Assembly: GCA_029551925.1 (NCBI GenBank) | Contig: JAKPEO010000055.1 | Coordinates: forward strand, 1-31,111 | Direction of reading: 5' to 3' | DNA from: a bacterium | Lineage (GTDB): Bacteria; JAGOBX01 | Length of the DNA stretch: 31,111 nt | Shown: positions 17,452 through 25,940 of the stretch, piece by piece | Layout: each line of letters starts with the position of its first letter | Numbering within the stretch: position 1 is the first letter of the stretch | The notes under the pieces: model-generated | Seen by the model: only the letters and a program-made list of their open reading frames with translations | The model's database searches: none | What the model was told of the DNA's origin: nothing | Position numbers and translations under genes: made by a program

Positions 17452-18779
17452 TTTTCAGAAAAAACTATCTCCTTGAAGTTTGAATTTAACAAAAAATCTT
17501 TGTTATTGAATATTTCTATTTTTTCATAGATATTCTGGTCTAATTGCTCTTTCATTGTCAAGATTATTGATTTTTTAGTAGTGTTATTTATTATCGCGTC
17601 CGCTACTTTTTTTATTGTGATATGTTCAGGGTCTATTCTTGGCACAATTATTCGTTCCGGATCCGTGTTATCTACGGAAAGCAAGCCGGCTTCTGTTAAA
17701 TTTGAAACTATATAATTAATAATTCTATCAGATAAATTTAATTTGTTAGTCAGATATTGGATAGTTATATATTTTTTTTTACCTTTTAAATAAAAACTTT
17801 TTGAAACATAATACATTATTATAATCGATATTTGCATTAATTCAAATGGTGTTAATCTTATATTTTCAATAGAACTACGATAATTAGTGACATTTTGAAT
17901 TGCAAATGAAACTTCCGCGCCGAACAGCACAATTACCCAAGAAGTATAAAGCCAAATAAAAAATAATGGCAGCGCGGCTAAACTACCGTAGATAATTTTG
18001 AAATTTACCATATATTCATTTAAACCTATATACAACATCTGCGCCGATTGCCATAACATACTACCTATTAATCCGCCGATTAATGCAGGCACCAACTTTA
18101 CTTTTGTGTTCGGCATAAAAATATAAAAAAATGTAAATACTATCCACATAAAAATATACGGTAGATATTTTATTAATAAAGCATACGCTACATTTATTAT
18201 TTGAATATTTTCCAGATAAGTTGGCACTTTTATTAATGCCGTAGCGCTTATTGCGCCGACTAAAAAGGTTGGACCTACTATTAATGCGCTTAGATAATCA
18301 GTAATTTTTCTAACAGTAGCTCGCGTGTTTTTTACGCCCCAGATAACATTAAAAGATTTTTCTATTGTTGCTAATACCAATATCGCAGTTATTAATAATG
18401 ATACCGCACCAATCGTGCCTAATTTTGTGGCGCTTGTATTTTCTAAATAATGCATTATATTCTCCGCGATGAGTTTTTGGTTGGCAGAAATGATATTAAC
18501 AAGTATTTTTAAAAAATCACTTTTTACTCCTAATCCTTTAAGTAGTGAAAACATCAGCGCTAAAATAGGGACAAGCGCTAATAATGAGGTATATGTCAGT
18601 GCGGAAGCGTGAAGCACACAGTTGTCGTTTCTAAACCGAAAAAATGTAATATATAATGTCTTGACAATTTTAAAAAAAATTTTTTTTATCCAATAATCAT
18701 TTGAGTTATTAAAATTGTAATCTTCTATTTTTTCTTTGAATTCTTGAATATATCGAATAATAAAATTATTTTTTTTCAT
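17448..18779 (-). CDS. YihY/BrkB family inner-membrane protein
   Basis: With start ATG at 18779 the product is 443 aa. I prefer this start to an upstream one at 18866 that would lie inside nspC. The core has about six hydrophobic helices. It starts with HASALTYTSLLALVPILAL and ends in YGSLAALPLFFIWLYTSWVIVLFGAE, the classic YihY/BrkB signature. A C-terminal region of about 120 residues resembles a winged helix. The family was once annotated as ribonuclease BN, which is not supported; the real role is unknown. It starts seven bases after the nspC stop and overlaps the phosphoesterase start by four bases. Confidence 0.9.
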   Translation of the reverse strand: MKKNNFIIRYIQEFKEKIEDYNFNNSNDYWIKKIFFKIVKTLYITFFRFRNDNCVLHASALTYTSLLALVPILALMFSLLKGLGVKSDFLKILVNIISANQKLIAENIMHYLENTSATKLGTIGAVSLLITAILVLATIEKSFNVIWGVKNTRATVRKITDYLSALIVGPTFLVGAISATALIKVPTYLENIQIINVAYALLIKYLPYIFMWIVFTFFYIFMPNTKVKLVPALIGGLIGSMLWQSAQMLYIGLNEYMVNFKIIYGSLAALPLFFIWLYTSWVIVLFGAEVSFAIQNVTNYRSSIENIRLTPFELMQISIIIMYYVSKSFYLKGKKKYITIQYLTNKLNLSDRIINYIVSNLTEAGLLSVDNTDPERIIVPRIDPEHITIKKVADAIINNTTKKSIILTMKEQLDQNIYEKIEIFNNKDFLLNSNFKEIVFSEK

Positions 18780-18786
18780 AGTTTTT

Positions 18787-19944
18787 TTAAGACAATCTCT
18801 TTTTAAAATCTTGGTAATTGAATTTTCGCACAACCTTAATTTTTTGTTCGAGCGTAAATACTGCAATTGACGGAAGATTCACACCGTTGAACATATTATT
18901 TTTTACCATCGTATAATGCGCCATATCAGTAAAAACAATACGGTCGCCGATTTTTAGCGGCTCATTAAAAGAATAATCGCCGATAACATCGCCAGCTAAA
19001 CAAGTAAGTCCGCCAAATCTATAAGTGTATTTATATTCATTAGCCATACCAGAGCCAAGCACATACGGACGATACGGCATTTCTAAAACATCCGGCATAT
19101 GCGCCGCCGCCGATGTGTCTAATATCGCAATATCTATTTCATTATGCACAATATCTAAAACAGTTGCGACCATATACCCGGTATTCAAAGCAATGGCTTC
19201 GCCCGGCTCCAAATAAATTTCTAAGCCGTATTTATCTTGCATATATTTTATTGAATTTATTAATTTTGGTATATCATAATCAGGACGAGTAATGTGATGC
19301 CCGCCGCCGTAGTTTAGCCATTTCATATTTTTTAGATATTCACCGAATTTCAAATCTACTACGCGAACAGTGCGTTCTAATGGTTCTGAATTTTGCTCGC
19401 AATGCGTATGAAAATGCAGACCTGTAATACCGTCTAATTCATCAGCGCGAAAATTGTCTAATGTCACGCCTAATCGAGAATATTTATAACAAGGATTATA
19501 TATCGGTTTTTCTATTTCAGAATATTCGGGATTAATACGGATTCCGCATAATATTTTTTTTTTGTTTTTAGCGTTATATTCAGCCACAAGCGGCTCGTAT
19601 CTTTGCCACTGCGAAAATGAATTGAATACTATATGATCGCCATATTTTAATAGTTTCGGAAATTCATCAGGTCTATATGCCGGCGCATAAATATGCACTT
19701 CGCCTTCAAATTCTTCATAGCCCAGCCGCGCTTCAAACAGCGAACTTGCAGTGATGCCTTTTAGATATTTAGATATTAATGGAAATACAGAATGCATCGC
19801 AAAGCCCTTTAATGCGAGTAATATTTTGCAATTCGCTTTTTCTTGAACATCTGCAAGTATCTCTAAATTATGTTTGATTTTATTTTCATCTACAATATAA
19901 CAAGGCGATGGCAGATGCGAAAAATCTATTTCATGTTGAACCAT
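18787..19944 (-). CDS. nspC: Carboxynorspermidine/carboxyspermidine decarboxylase
   Basis: This PLP-dependent fold-III enzyme removes CO2 from carboxynorspermidine or carboxyspermidine, the last step of the aspartate-semialdehyde route to norspermidine or spermidine. The 385-aa length is typical. Landmarks are LLALKGFAMHS with the PLP lysine Lys46, GLHFHTHCEQN, NYGGGHHIT, LEPGEAIAL and the C-terminal CLAGDVIGDY. Its usual partner, the saccharopine dehydrogenase-like carboxynorspermidine dehydrogenase, is not in the window. It is the first gene of a five-gene minus-strand operon with a strong promoter 40 bases upstream; AAGGAC precedes the ATG at a slightly long spacing. Confidence 0.93.
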   Translation of the reverse strand: MVQHEIDFSHLPSPCYIVDENKIKHNLEILADVQEKANCKILLALKGFAMHSVFPLISKYLKGITASSLFEARLGYEEFEGEVHIYAPAYRPDEFPKLLKYGDHIVFNSFSQWQRYEPLVAEYNAKNKKKILCGIRINPEYSEIEKPIYNPCYKYSRLGVTLDNFRADELDGITGLHFHTHCEQNSEPLERTVRVVDLKFGEYLKNMKWLNYGGGHHITRPDYDIPKLINSIKYMQDKYGLEIYLEPGEAIALNTGYMVATVLDIVHNEIDIAILDTSAAAHMPDVLEMPYRPYVLGSGMANEYKYTYRFGGLTCLAGDVIGDYSFNEPLKIGDRIVFTDMAHYTMVKNNMFNGVNLPSIAVFTLEQKIKVVRKFNYQDFKKRLS

Positions 19945-19984
19945 TTCTTTTTGTCCTTTTTTATAACAAAAAAATTAAAAAGTT

Positions 19985-20013
19985 ATTATACTTAAATTTC
20001 TTGTTTTTTTCAA
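19985..20013 (-). promoter_or_regulatory. Sigma70-type promoter for the nspC operon
   Basis: On the minus strand TTGAAA (20008-20013) and a consensus TATAAT (19985-19990) are separated by 17 bases, with a predicted start near 19978 and a leader of about 35 bases to the nspC ATG. Confidence 0.8.
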
Positions 20014-20713
20014 GGATTTTTTATAACAAAATTGGGACAGATACAGACCTGATATCCTTTTATAATTATTTTCTCGAATTATTTATGAACTTTTGTATAT
20101 TTTATTTTAACAATTCAAAAAGCCACGAAAAAGTGGGGCAATATTCAAAATTAGGCATTTATATATTCACAATTGCTAATAATTTTTGCCGATAGATTAA
20201 TACGAGAATCAAATTGATTTTTGCTATTTTTGTTGGCTATATGAAAAATTGCGAAGTTTTTTAAAAAAGTTTGAAAACTTATTTTTTCAAAAAAATTAAG
20301 CGCCTTTTTATTTCTCTTTGGTCGGCAAATAAAGAAAGTTAATATTAAATTTATATCTATTGATTTTTATATTTTAGAATTTCCACAAAACTTTTTACGA
20401 TTCAACAATTTGTTGATAGATAATTTTATGGTATCTTTTAGTATTTTTTTTATTTTCGTTTGATATTTTTGTTTTAAATTTTAAAACTAATATTATTTAG
20501 TTTTTTTATATTAATCGGTTGCTCGTTATTATTTTAAACAGTTATTTTTTGATAATTTGGGATAGAGATTTCTTTTGTTATAATATTTTTTTATTGATAT
20601 CTACAATATTTTTTTCGAATACCTAAAGCATAATAGCGGCATTACAGAATATAATAAAAAAAAGTAAATACTATTACTATTTTTTCAATAATTCCACACT
20701 TATTTAGTTTTAA
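20014..20713. other. AT-rich gene-poor stretch, no gene recognised
   Basis: About 700 bases without a convincing coding frame on either strand. Composition is very AT-rich with many A and T runs. The bases around 20034-20060 (TTGGGACAGATACAGACC) resemble sequences often seen next to REP-associated transposase genes in other bacteria, but no transposase frame remains and the likeness is from memory. Nothing else can be assigned. Confidence 0.4.
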
Positions 20714-20757
20714 TATTTCAAGCGTGTCAAGCATATAAAACTTGAACGCTTGAAATA
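20714..20757 (-). terminator. Hairpin downstream of the LA_2272 surface-protein gene
   Basis: The arms TATTTCAAGCGT plus TCAAG (one bulged G at 20726) pair with CTTGAACGCTTGAAATA across a nine-base loop, giving 17 base pairs. It begins about 20 bases past the stop at 20779 on the minus strand. There is no T-run after it, so termination is plausible but a 3'-end stabilising role is equally possible. Confidence 0.55.
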
Positions 20758-20778
20758 ATATAAAGAAAATTAACTAAA

Positions 20779-21327
20779 TTAAAATGCTAAATTAATCACG
20801 GGTAATACTAAAAACGGATAGCCCAAAGGTTCGCCTTTTTTATTGATGTTAATTATACCTATCTGCAAACCATATAGTTGATTTACATAATTAATTGTAG
20901 CAAGCTGCAAGCCGCGCATATTATTAGTATAATTAATCAAACCAGATTGAAAACCAACGGCTTGACCTTTTACTATATTAACCCAACCGTTCTGCCAGCC
21001 CTTAAAATCAGAATCAACCTTATTTACAACACCCCATTGTACGCCAACAGCATTGCCTTTTACGTTATTTAATATACCGATACCAAAACCTTTGAAATTG
21101 CCGGTCGTGAAATTGAAGGGCACAAACCATCCCCAGTCAAAGCCCGTAACATCCTTATTAACGCCGTAAAGCAGGTTGATGCGCAAACCTCTGACAGAAG
21201 ATTGCGGACCGCCGGGCAGCTGAACGCCCTCCCATAAATTAAGCGAAAACGGGGTGATGTCGCTTGCGCAAAGCTGAGCAACTGTAAGCGACAATAGAAG
21301 AAGAGCGACAAAAAATAACTTTTTCAT
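20779..21327 (-). CDS. LA_2272-type surface-repeat protein
   Basis: A 182-aa exported protein. A signal peptide is clear (MKKLFFVALLLLSLTVAQLCASD, cleavage after about residue 22). The mature part consists of short imperfect repeats of about 18-20 residues with a pattern of hydrophobic-Gly-x-Q/G-x-Gly-x-hydrophobic-Asn, for example GFGIGILNNVKG, GVQWGVVNKV, GWQNGWVNIVKG, GFQSGLINY and GLQIGININ. The chain ends in NLAF, with a terminal Phe. This repeat is known from Leptospira LA_2272 and relatives as a surface-associated beta structure of unknown function. It has a near-consensus promoter and a strong ribosome site (GGAGG, 21334-21338), so high expression is expected. Confidence 0.82.
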   Translation of the reverse strand: MKKLFFVALLLLSLTVAQLCASDITPFSLNLWEGVQLPGGPQSSVRGLRINLLYGVNKDVTGFDWGWFVPFNFTTGNFKGFGIGILNNVKGNAVGVQWGVVNKVDSDFKGWQNGWVNIVKGQAVGFQSGLINYTNNMRGLQLATINYVNQLYGLQIGIININKKGEPLGYPFLVLPVINLAF

Positions 21328-21364
21328 TAAAAACCTCCGAAAAATAAATTAGCCTAATTTGATT

Positions 21365-21393
21365 ATAATACCTCAAAAAAAACAGTTTGTCAA
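21365..21393 (-). promoter_or_regulatory. Sigma70-type promoter for the LA_2272-type gene
   Basis: On the minus strand TTGACA (21388-21393) and TATTAT (21365-21370) are 17 bases apart, with a T8 run in the spacer. The leader is about 30 bases. The spacer closely resembles that of the promoter at 22689-22717. Confidence 0.85.
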
Positions 21394-21665
21394 TATAATT
21401 TTTTAAATTTGCCTATTGCCGGCAATATGCAAAAAAGAATTAACTAAAAATTTGTAATGTTGTATATTTTGTTTAAATGATAATTGATTTTCCTATTAAT
21501 AATTTTTATAATGGAAACAATATAAAAACATTTGTGCATTTGTGCAAGTATGACACTAACATAAATAATAACAATACTGGATTAAATATTATCAATGAAC
21601 TATCGAAAAAAACAAAAACTATATTCAAAATTTTCGCTATTGATTTTAAAAAAATTGACACATAG

Positions 21666-22145
21666 TTATAACTTTTTTCGGGAGAATAGGATTATATTCG
21701 TCTGATTTCTTATGAATTCGAAAGTGTCAATCATTGATGTCAGAATAAGCCGCATTTGCTGATACATTGAAGCGGTATTGACGCCTATTGATTCGCCGGC
21801 ATATTTTTTTATTTTTTCCAATGTTTCACAGCCGTGTTGAGATATTGAAATTTTCATTATTGCAGACGATTCTTTTTCAATATCAAGTTTTAAAAAATCG
21901 TCAGGCATCATATATTTTTTCAGAAGATACAGGCACGTTACAGTCTCAATATCAAAACACTTTAAAAGTTCTGGAAACACCAATCTAATAAATCCGCGCA
22001 GGCGTAAGCGGGCTTGAGTGCGGTTATCAATCAATTTTGAAAAATAAACGCTTAAAAGATGAATTTGCTGATAAATGGGTTCATGATATATTGGCATTAA
22101 GGATTTTTTTCATTATCATCGCTGAATTTATCAGCAGCAAATCTC
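21666..22145 (-). pseudogene. IS110-family transposase fragment
   Basis: The main frame (21666-22097, 143 aa) reads LLSVYFSKLIDNRTQARLRL, then GFIRLVFPELLKCFDIETVTCLYLLKKYMMPDDF. This matches the linker between the DEDD catalytic and C-terminal domains of IS110 transposases. Upstream, a second frame (RFAADKFSDDNEKNP, to 22145) continues the same protein after a one-base deletion at the CCTTA junction near 22098. The N-terminal DEDD residues and the C-terminal Transposase_20 domain are missing, so it is an inactive internal relic. The stretch 22146-22410 beyond it shows nothing I can assign. Confidence 0.72.
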
Positions 22146-22410
22146 ATAAATCATTCGCACTTATAGAATAAACGCAAGTTTGTATAGAATTTATTGAATC
22201 AATACAATATTCAATATAATATTGTAAATAAAACCAATATCTTTTAATTTCTTTTACAAATATAAAGCGATTTTCAATGCAAGTATACAGCAGAATATAT
22301 GTCACAAATATGCTGTCCAGTTCTCATAAATATCTGGCGTATATTTGTTATATAACGACTTAAATTAGTTGACATAAAGAGTTAATGCGTTCGTTTAATA
22401 AATTTTTAAA

Positions 22411-22692
22411 ATGCTCATAAATTGCATTCCAACATTAATTTGCATCTTCGAATTTTTGACCATGAGTTCTTATATATCTACCATTGTTTTTCCTGTGGCT
22501 TTAATTTTTTTTGGCGAATACTTCAAAACAAAAATTGCAAAAAAATTTTTGATGTTTTTCCACAAAATTATGCTTTTTTTTACTTTTATACCATTTTGCA
22601 TTATCAACAAAAATATATATTTTTTTACATTTTTGATTTTTCAGTCCGCTATAATTGCGGCAATAGGTAAAAAAAATGAGAAATCATATTGA
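22411..22692 (+). CDS. Possible small membrane protein, doubtful
   Basis: A 93-aa open frame with three hydrophobic stretches (about residues 5-35, 44-62 and 68-85) and a charged C-terminus KKNEKSY. There is no Shine-Dalgarno and no recognisable family, and a second overlapping frame of similar length exists. AT-rich DNA produces such hydrophobic frames by chance. Its stop overlaps the -35 box of the next promoter. It may be real, but evidence is weak. Confidence 0.25.
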   Translation: MLINCIPTLICIFEFLTMSSYISTIVFPVALIFFGEYFKTKIAKKFLMFFHKIMLFFTFIPFCIINKNIYFFTFLIFQSAIIAAIGKKNEKSY

Positions 22693-22717
22693 CAAACTAT
22701 TTTTTGGGGTGTATTAT
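22689..22717 (+). promoter_or_regulatory. Sigma70-type promoter for the DUF3078-like gene
   Basis: TTGACA (22689-22694) and TATTAT (22712-22717) are separated by 17 bases. The leader of about 45 bases carries GGGAGGG (22753-22759) before ATG 22768. Confidence 0.85.
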
Positions 22718-22767
22718 AAATAAATTATACCTATTGATTTTCCTATCATATTGGGAGGGTTTTAGTC

Positions 22768-23634
22768 ATGAAAAAGTTTATTTTAACAGCTGTAATATTG
22801 CTGTTATTTATTTGGACGGCTTTTGCATCTCAAAGCGAATGGAGTAAGTCGCTTAATATTGCTGCAACATTAAGTCAGTCAAAAATCAAATCAGGCGCTG
22901 TCGGCAGAATGACAGAAAATTCAAGTTTGAATTACGGCGTATTGATTAATGGTGAATTAACGAAAGATAATTCTGAAATCAACTGGAAAAATACTTTAAA
23001 ACTTGAATATGCGCGCAATCGCAGCACTATTAAAAACGCGAACGGGCTTTATGTTTCAACGCCAACTTGGACAGAAGACATTGATAAATTAGTGCTTGAT
23101 TCTGTTTATAGATGGAAACTTTATCCGAAATTTAATCCGTATGCAGCATTGAATTTTCAAACTGCTATGCTTGACGCCAATTTTGCAGGCGAAGCAAAAG
23201 CATTTCGTCCGATACAATTACGCGAGAGCGCTGGAGCAAGCACTCCGTTTATCGACAAAGAAAAACAGAAATTAATCGGCAGAGCCGGTTTATATTACGA
23301 ACATTTTATTAATGAGCCGCGTGGTCAAAATTATAACAGTAATAACGGTATCGAATTAGTATTTGATTATAAAAACGAATTTAAAGAAGATATGATATTT
23401 TTGTCAAAACTCGGATTTTATTCAAGTTTTAAAAAAACAAATGATCCGTGGGATATTACAACTAAATCCAGAAAAATAAAAATGGAATGGGATAATACTT
23501 TGTTGATTAAATTGGCGAAATATTTGAATATGAATTTCAGTTTGAATATTGAAAATATAGACATTACAGAAAGCAGAATTCATTATGAATGGGAACAAAA
23601 GCTGAATCTAGCGTTTAATTATAAAGTGTTCTAA
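22768..23634 (+). CDS. DUF3078-like outer-membrane beta-barrel protein
   Basis: A 288-aa exported protein. The signal peptide MKKFILTAVILLLFIWTAFA is followed by QSEWSKSLNIAATLSQSK. Regular alternating strands follow, with a central WTEDIDKLVLDSVYRWKLYPKFNPYAALNFQTAM segment, and the C-terminus LNLAFNYKVF ends in Phe. The pattern fits DUF3078 and similar barrels inserted into the outer membrane by BAM. Function is unknown. It has a strong promoter and a near-perfect Shine-Dalgarno, implying high expression, and is followed after 22 bases by a perfect palindrome. Confidence 0.75.
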   Translation: MKKFILTAVILLLFIWTAFASQSEWSKSLNIAATLSQSKIKSGAVGRMTENSSLNYGVLINGELTKDNSEINWKNTLKLEYARNRSTIKNANGLYVSTPTWTEDIDKLVLDSVYRWKLYPKFNPYAALNFQTAMLDANFAGEAKAFRPIQLRESAGASTPFIDKEKQKLIGRAGLYYEHFINEPRGQNYNSNNGIELVFDYKNEFKEDMIFLSKLGFYSSFKKTNDPWDITTKSRKIKMEWDNTLLIKLAKYLNMNFSLNIENIDITESRIHYEWEQKLNLAFNYKVF

Positions 23635-23656
23635 TATTTTTGTATACTTAATTTAA

Positions 23657-23694
23657 CCAACAACAAGTTTAGAAATTTCTAAACTTGTTGTTGG
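23657..23694. repeat. Perfect 38-bp palindrome between the barrel and DUF748 genes
   Basis: Two 19-base arms (first arm CCAACAACAAGTTTAGAAA) are exact reverse complements with no spacer. As RNA it would form a stem of about 16 pairs with a tiny loop. It begins 22 bases after the barrel gene stop and ends 17 bases before the DUF748 ATG. There is no T-run behind it; TATAAT follows at 23696-23701. It could be a terminator or 3' stabiliser for the first gene, or a dimeric-protein binding site controlling the second. Confidence 0.85.
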
Positions 23695-23711
23695 CTATAA
23701 TTGGCGCGCAA

Positions 23712-25937
23712 ATGAAGAAAAAAATATTGCCCATCGTCGCAACGTTGTTTTTTCTTATCCTATCATTTTTTATTTTTCTACCCGCAATAATAAAACATAT
23801 TGCAATAAATAAAATTCAAAAATTAACCGGCAGGACAATCTCTGTCAAGAATTTATCGCTGAATTATTTTAAAAGCGAATTTGCGGTCAATTATTTTTCG
23901 ATGTTCGAAAAAAATGGAACTGATAAATTTGCTGCATTCGATCAATTTTTTGTTAAAATTTCAATTACAGATCTTCTCCGCAAAAAAATCAATATTGAAA
24001 AAATTGATCTTATAAATCCATTCATCAAAATCAGAAAAAATAAAGAAGATTTTAATTTTTCTGATATACTCGCTAAATTTGCCGATAACTCGGTTGATGC
24101 TAAAACCGACACTTCTGCAGCTGAACAATTTCAATTCGTAATTAATAATATAACAGTTAAAAACGGATTATTCGGTTTTAATGATGAAAATTATAAATCT
24201 GAATTTGAACTGTCGGAATTTAATTTTTATTTGCCGGTATTAACTGAAAAATTAGATTCAGTGAATATTGATTTACATACTAAATTAAATAATCAAACAA
24301 TTATCAAATTAGATTGCGCGATAGATATTGATACGGGAAATTATAAAGGAAAATTTGAATTAACGAATTTTCAAATTAATACTTTATTGCCATATCTGAA
24401 AGATTACATTAACTGTCGCGCGATTCAAGCTACAATTTCAGTTTCATTGGATTTTGATGGGAATTTTAAACAAAATATTTTGAATTTAAGAGCAGATAAT
24501 AAAATTCAAAAATTTGCGTTCAGCGTTGCCAATGAAGAAAAGCCGGTTATAACATTTGACGAATTTTCAGTAAAAATACGCGAGTATTCGCAAACCGAGA
24601 ATAAAAATAATATTATCATTGAACAGATTGAATTAAAACATCCGAATTTGTTTTTCGGCGTTGTGGGTGAAAAAAATACTTATACTAATTTAGTGAAAAA
24701 TACATTTGCTGGAAAACATGATACAACCTATGAAAAAACTAATACGGCGAGCGATATAAAACTTGTTGTTGATAAAATAAATATTAAAGATGGAGCAATC
24801 GAATTTAAAGATTATAATCTGCGCCGCCCGCAGTCGCAAAAAATAGAAAAATTTCAATTGGAAATCTCTGATTTTGTTTTTCCGAAACCGGATAAAAAAA
24901 CAAAACTTGATTGGTCAATGCGTATTAACCGCCAAGGAATTTTAAAATTTACAGCTGATTTTTTTAGCGATTTTTCCGCGGCAAATTCAAAGATAAAAAT
25001 TGAAAATATCGCGATTAGAAATTTTAACGAATATTCTTTGGAAAATCTTGCGTATCCAATAAAAAGCGGAAGTTTTAATTTTAACTCTGAAATATCAATA
25101 AAAAACAGAAATCTTGTTTCTGAAAATATTATAAATTTTTTGAAATTCGAATTTGGCCAAAAAGATAGAAATTATAAGGACTCCGGCTTGCCGGTCAAAC
25201 TCGCAGTCGCCATACTTCGCGATAGAAATAAAAATATAAAACTTGATGTGCCGATATCCGGGAATATTGACGATCCGGAATTTAAATTAAGTCGAGTAAT
25301 CTGGTATGCCGTAAAAAATATACTTGTTAAAGCCGTGACAAGTCCTTTTACAATACTTGCGAAACTTGCGGGAAGCAGTTCAGAAGAAGAATTAAATGAA
25401 ATTAAATATGATTATATGCAAATTAAACCGAATGAAACACAGTTGAAACAACTTGAAAAATTAAAAACGATATTGCTCGAACGGGAGGATTTGAATATCG
25501 AAGCGGAATATTATACGGACATAGAAGAAGAATATAAAAAAATTGCATTACAAAATAGTAAAGAAAAATATTTTAAAAGTTTAAAAAATTATTCGGATAC
25601 TTTTATTCTTTCTGATACTGAAAAAATAGAGGTAAATTCAATACAGGAAACTGATACAAATTTTATAGAATATTTATTGATTAATGCAGATGCGAAAAAT
25701 TTAAGTGCTGATACTTCTATTTATAATCTTTGTCTTTCTTTTATTGGTAGAAACAAAATCAACGAATTGTTTCAGACATTATGCGCAGCAAGACACGCAT
25801 CATTCAAACAAGCAATTATTTCATCTTCAACTGAAGATTTGAATAAAAGAATAGTTATCAAAAACGCGAATTTAAAAGATATTAATAAAACAGATAAATA
25901 TCCGCATTATAAAATTTTTGTAACAGTAGAACAATAA
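23712..25937 (+). CDS. DUF748/AsmA-like periplasmic protein
   Basis: A 741-aa protein with one N-terminal membrane helix (about residues 6-28) after MKKK, so the bulk should be periplasmic. The C-terminal DUF748 signature is clear at about 485-560: FGQKD, then LPVKLAVAILRDRNKNIKLDVPISGNIDDPEFKLSRVIWYAV, then TSPFTILAKLAGSS. The family belongs to the AsmA-like superfamily linked to outer-membrane homeostasis and bridge-like lipid transport. I chose ATG 23712 because an in-frame TTG at 23685 lies inside the palindrome. The ribosome site is poor, and a TATAAT ends 10 bases before the ATG, so a very short leader is possible. Its 3' end abuts a transposase relic on the opposite strand. Confidence 0.85.
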   Translation: MKKKILPIVATLFFLILSFFIFLPAIIKHIAINKIQKLTGRTISVKNLSLNYFKSEFAVNYFSMFEKNGTDKFAAFDQFFVKISITDLLRKKINIEKIDLINPFIKIRKNKEDFNFSDILAKFADNSVDAKTDTSAAEQFQFVINNITVKNGLFGFNDENYKSEFELSEFNFYLPVLTEKLDSVNIDLHTKLNNQTIIKLDCAIDIDTGNYKGKFELTNFQINTLLPYLKDYINCRAIQATISVSLDFDGNFKQNILNLRADNKIQKFAFSVANEEKPVITFDEFSVKIREYSQTENKNNIIIEQIELKHPNLFFGVVGEKNTYTNLVKNTFAGKHDTTYEKTNTASDIKLVVDKINIKDGAIEFKDYNLRRPQSQKIEKFQLEISDFVFPKPDKKTKLDWSMRINRQGILKFTADFFSDFSAANSKIKIENIAIRNFNEYSLENLAYPIKSGSFNFNSEISIKNRNLVSENIINFLKFEFGQKDRNYKDSGLPVKLAVAILRDRNKNIKLDVPISGNIDDPEFKLSRVIWYAVKNILVKAVTSPFTILAKLAGSSSEEELNEIKYDYMQIKPNETQLKQLEKLKTILLEREDLNIEAEYYTDIEEEYKKIALQNSKEKYFKSLKNYSDTFILSDTEKIEVNSIQETDTNFIEYLLINADAKNLSADTSIYNLCLSFIGRNKINELFQTLCAARHASFKQAIISSSTEDLNKRIVIKNANLKDINKTDKYPHYKIFVTVEQ

Positions 25938-25940
25938 TTG

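Noticed and set aside
17448-18779. Annotating YihY as ribonuclease BN
   Set aside because: This is a known historical mis-annotation; the protein is an integral membrane protein with no nuclease motif.
18780-18866. Upstream start for the YihY protein, 29 residues longer
   Set aside because: It would lie inside the end of nspC and its extra residues do not resemble the family; ATG 18779 fits operon spacing.
19908-20195. Plus-strand frame over the nspC start and its promoter
   Set aside because: It runs antisense to the nspC start and promoter; the only curious part (KIGTDTDL) resembles a transposon-associated spurious frame, not a gene.
21477-21665. 62-codon plus-strand frame upstream of the IS110 relic
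   Set aside because: No ribosome site, no family, low-complexity Asn/Ile-rich product in AT-rich DNA.
22422-22670. Second hydrophobic plus-strand frame of 82 codons
   Set aside because: It overlaps the 93-codon frame at 22411-22692 in another frame, is dominated by Phe/Tyr/Ile codons from AT-rich DNA and has no start signals.
23685-23711. TTG start giving the DUF748 protein nine extra residues
   Set aside because: It lies within the perfect palindrome; ATG 23712 gives a normal positively charged signal-anchor N-terminus.
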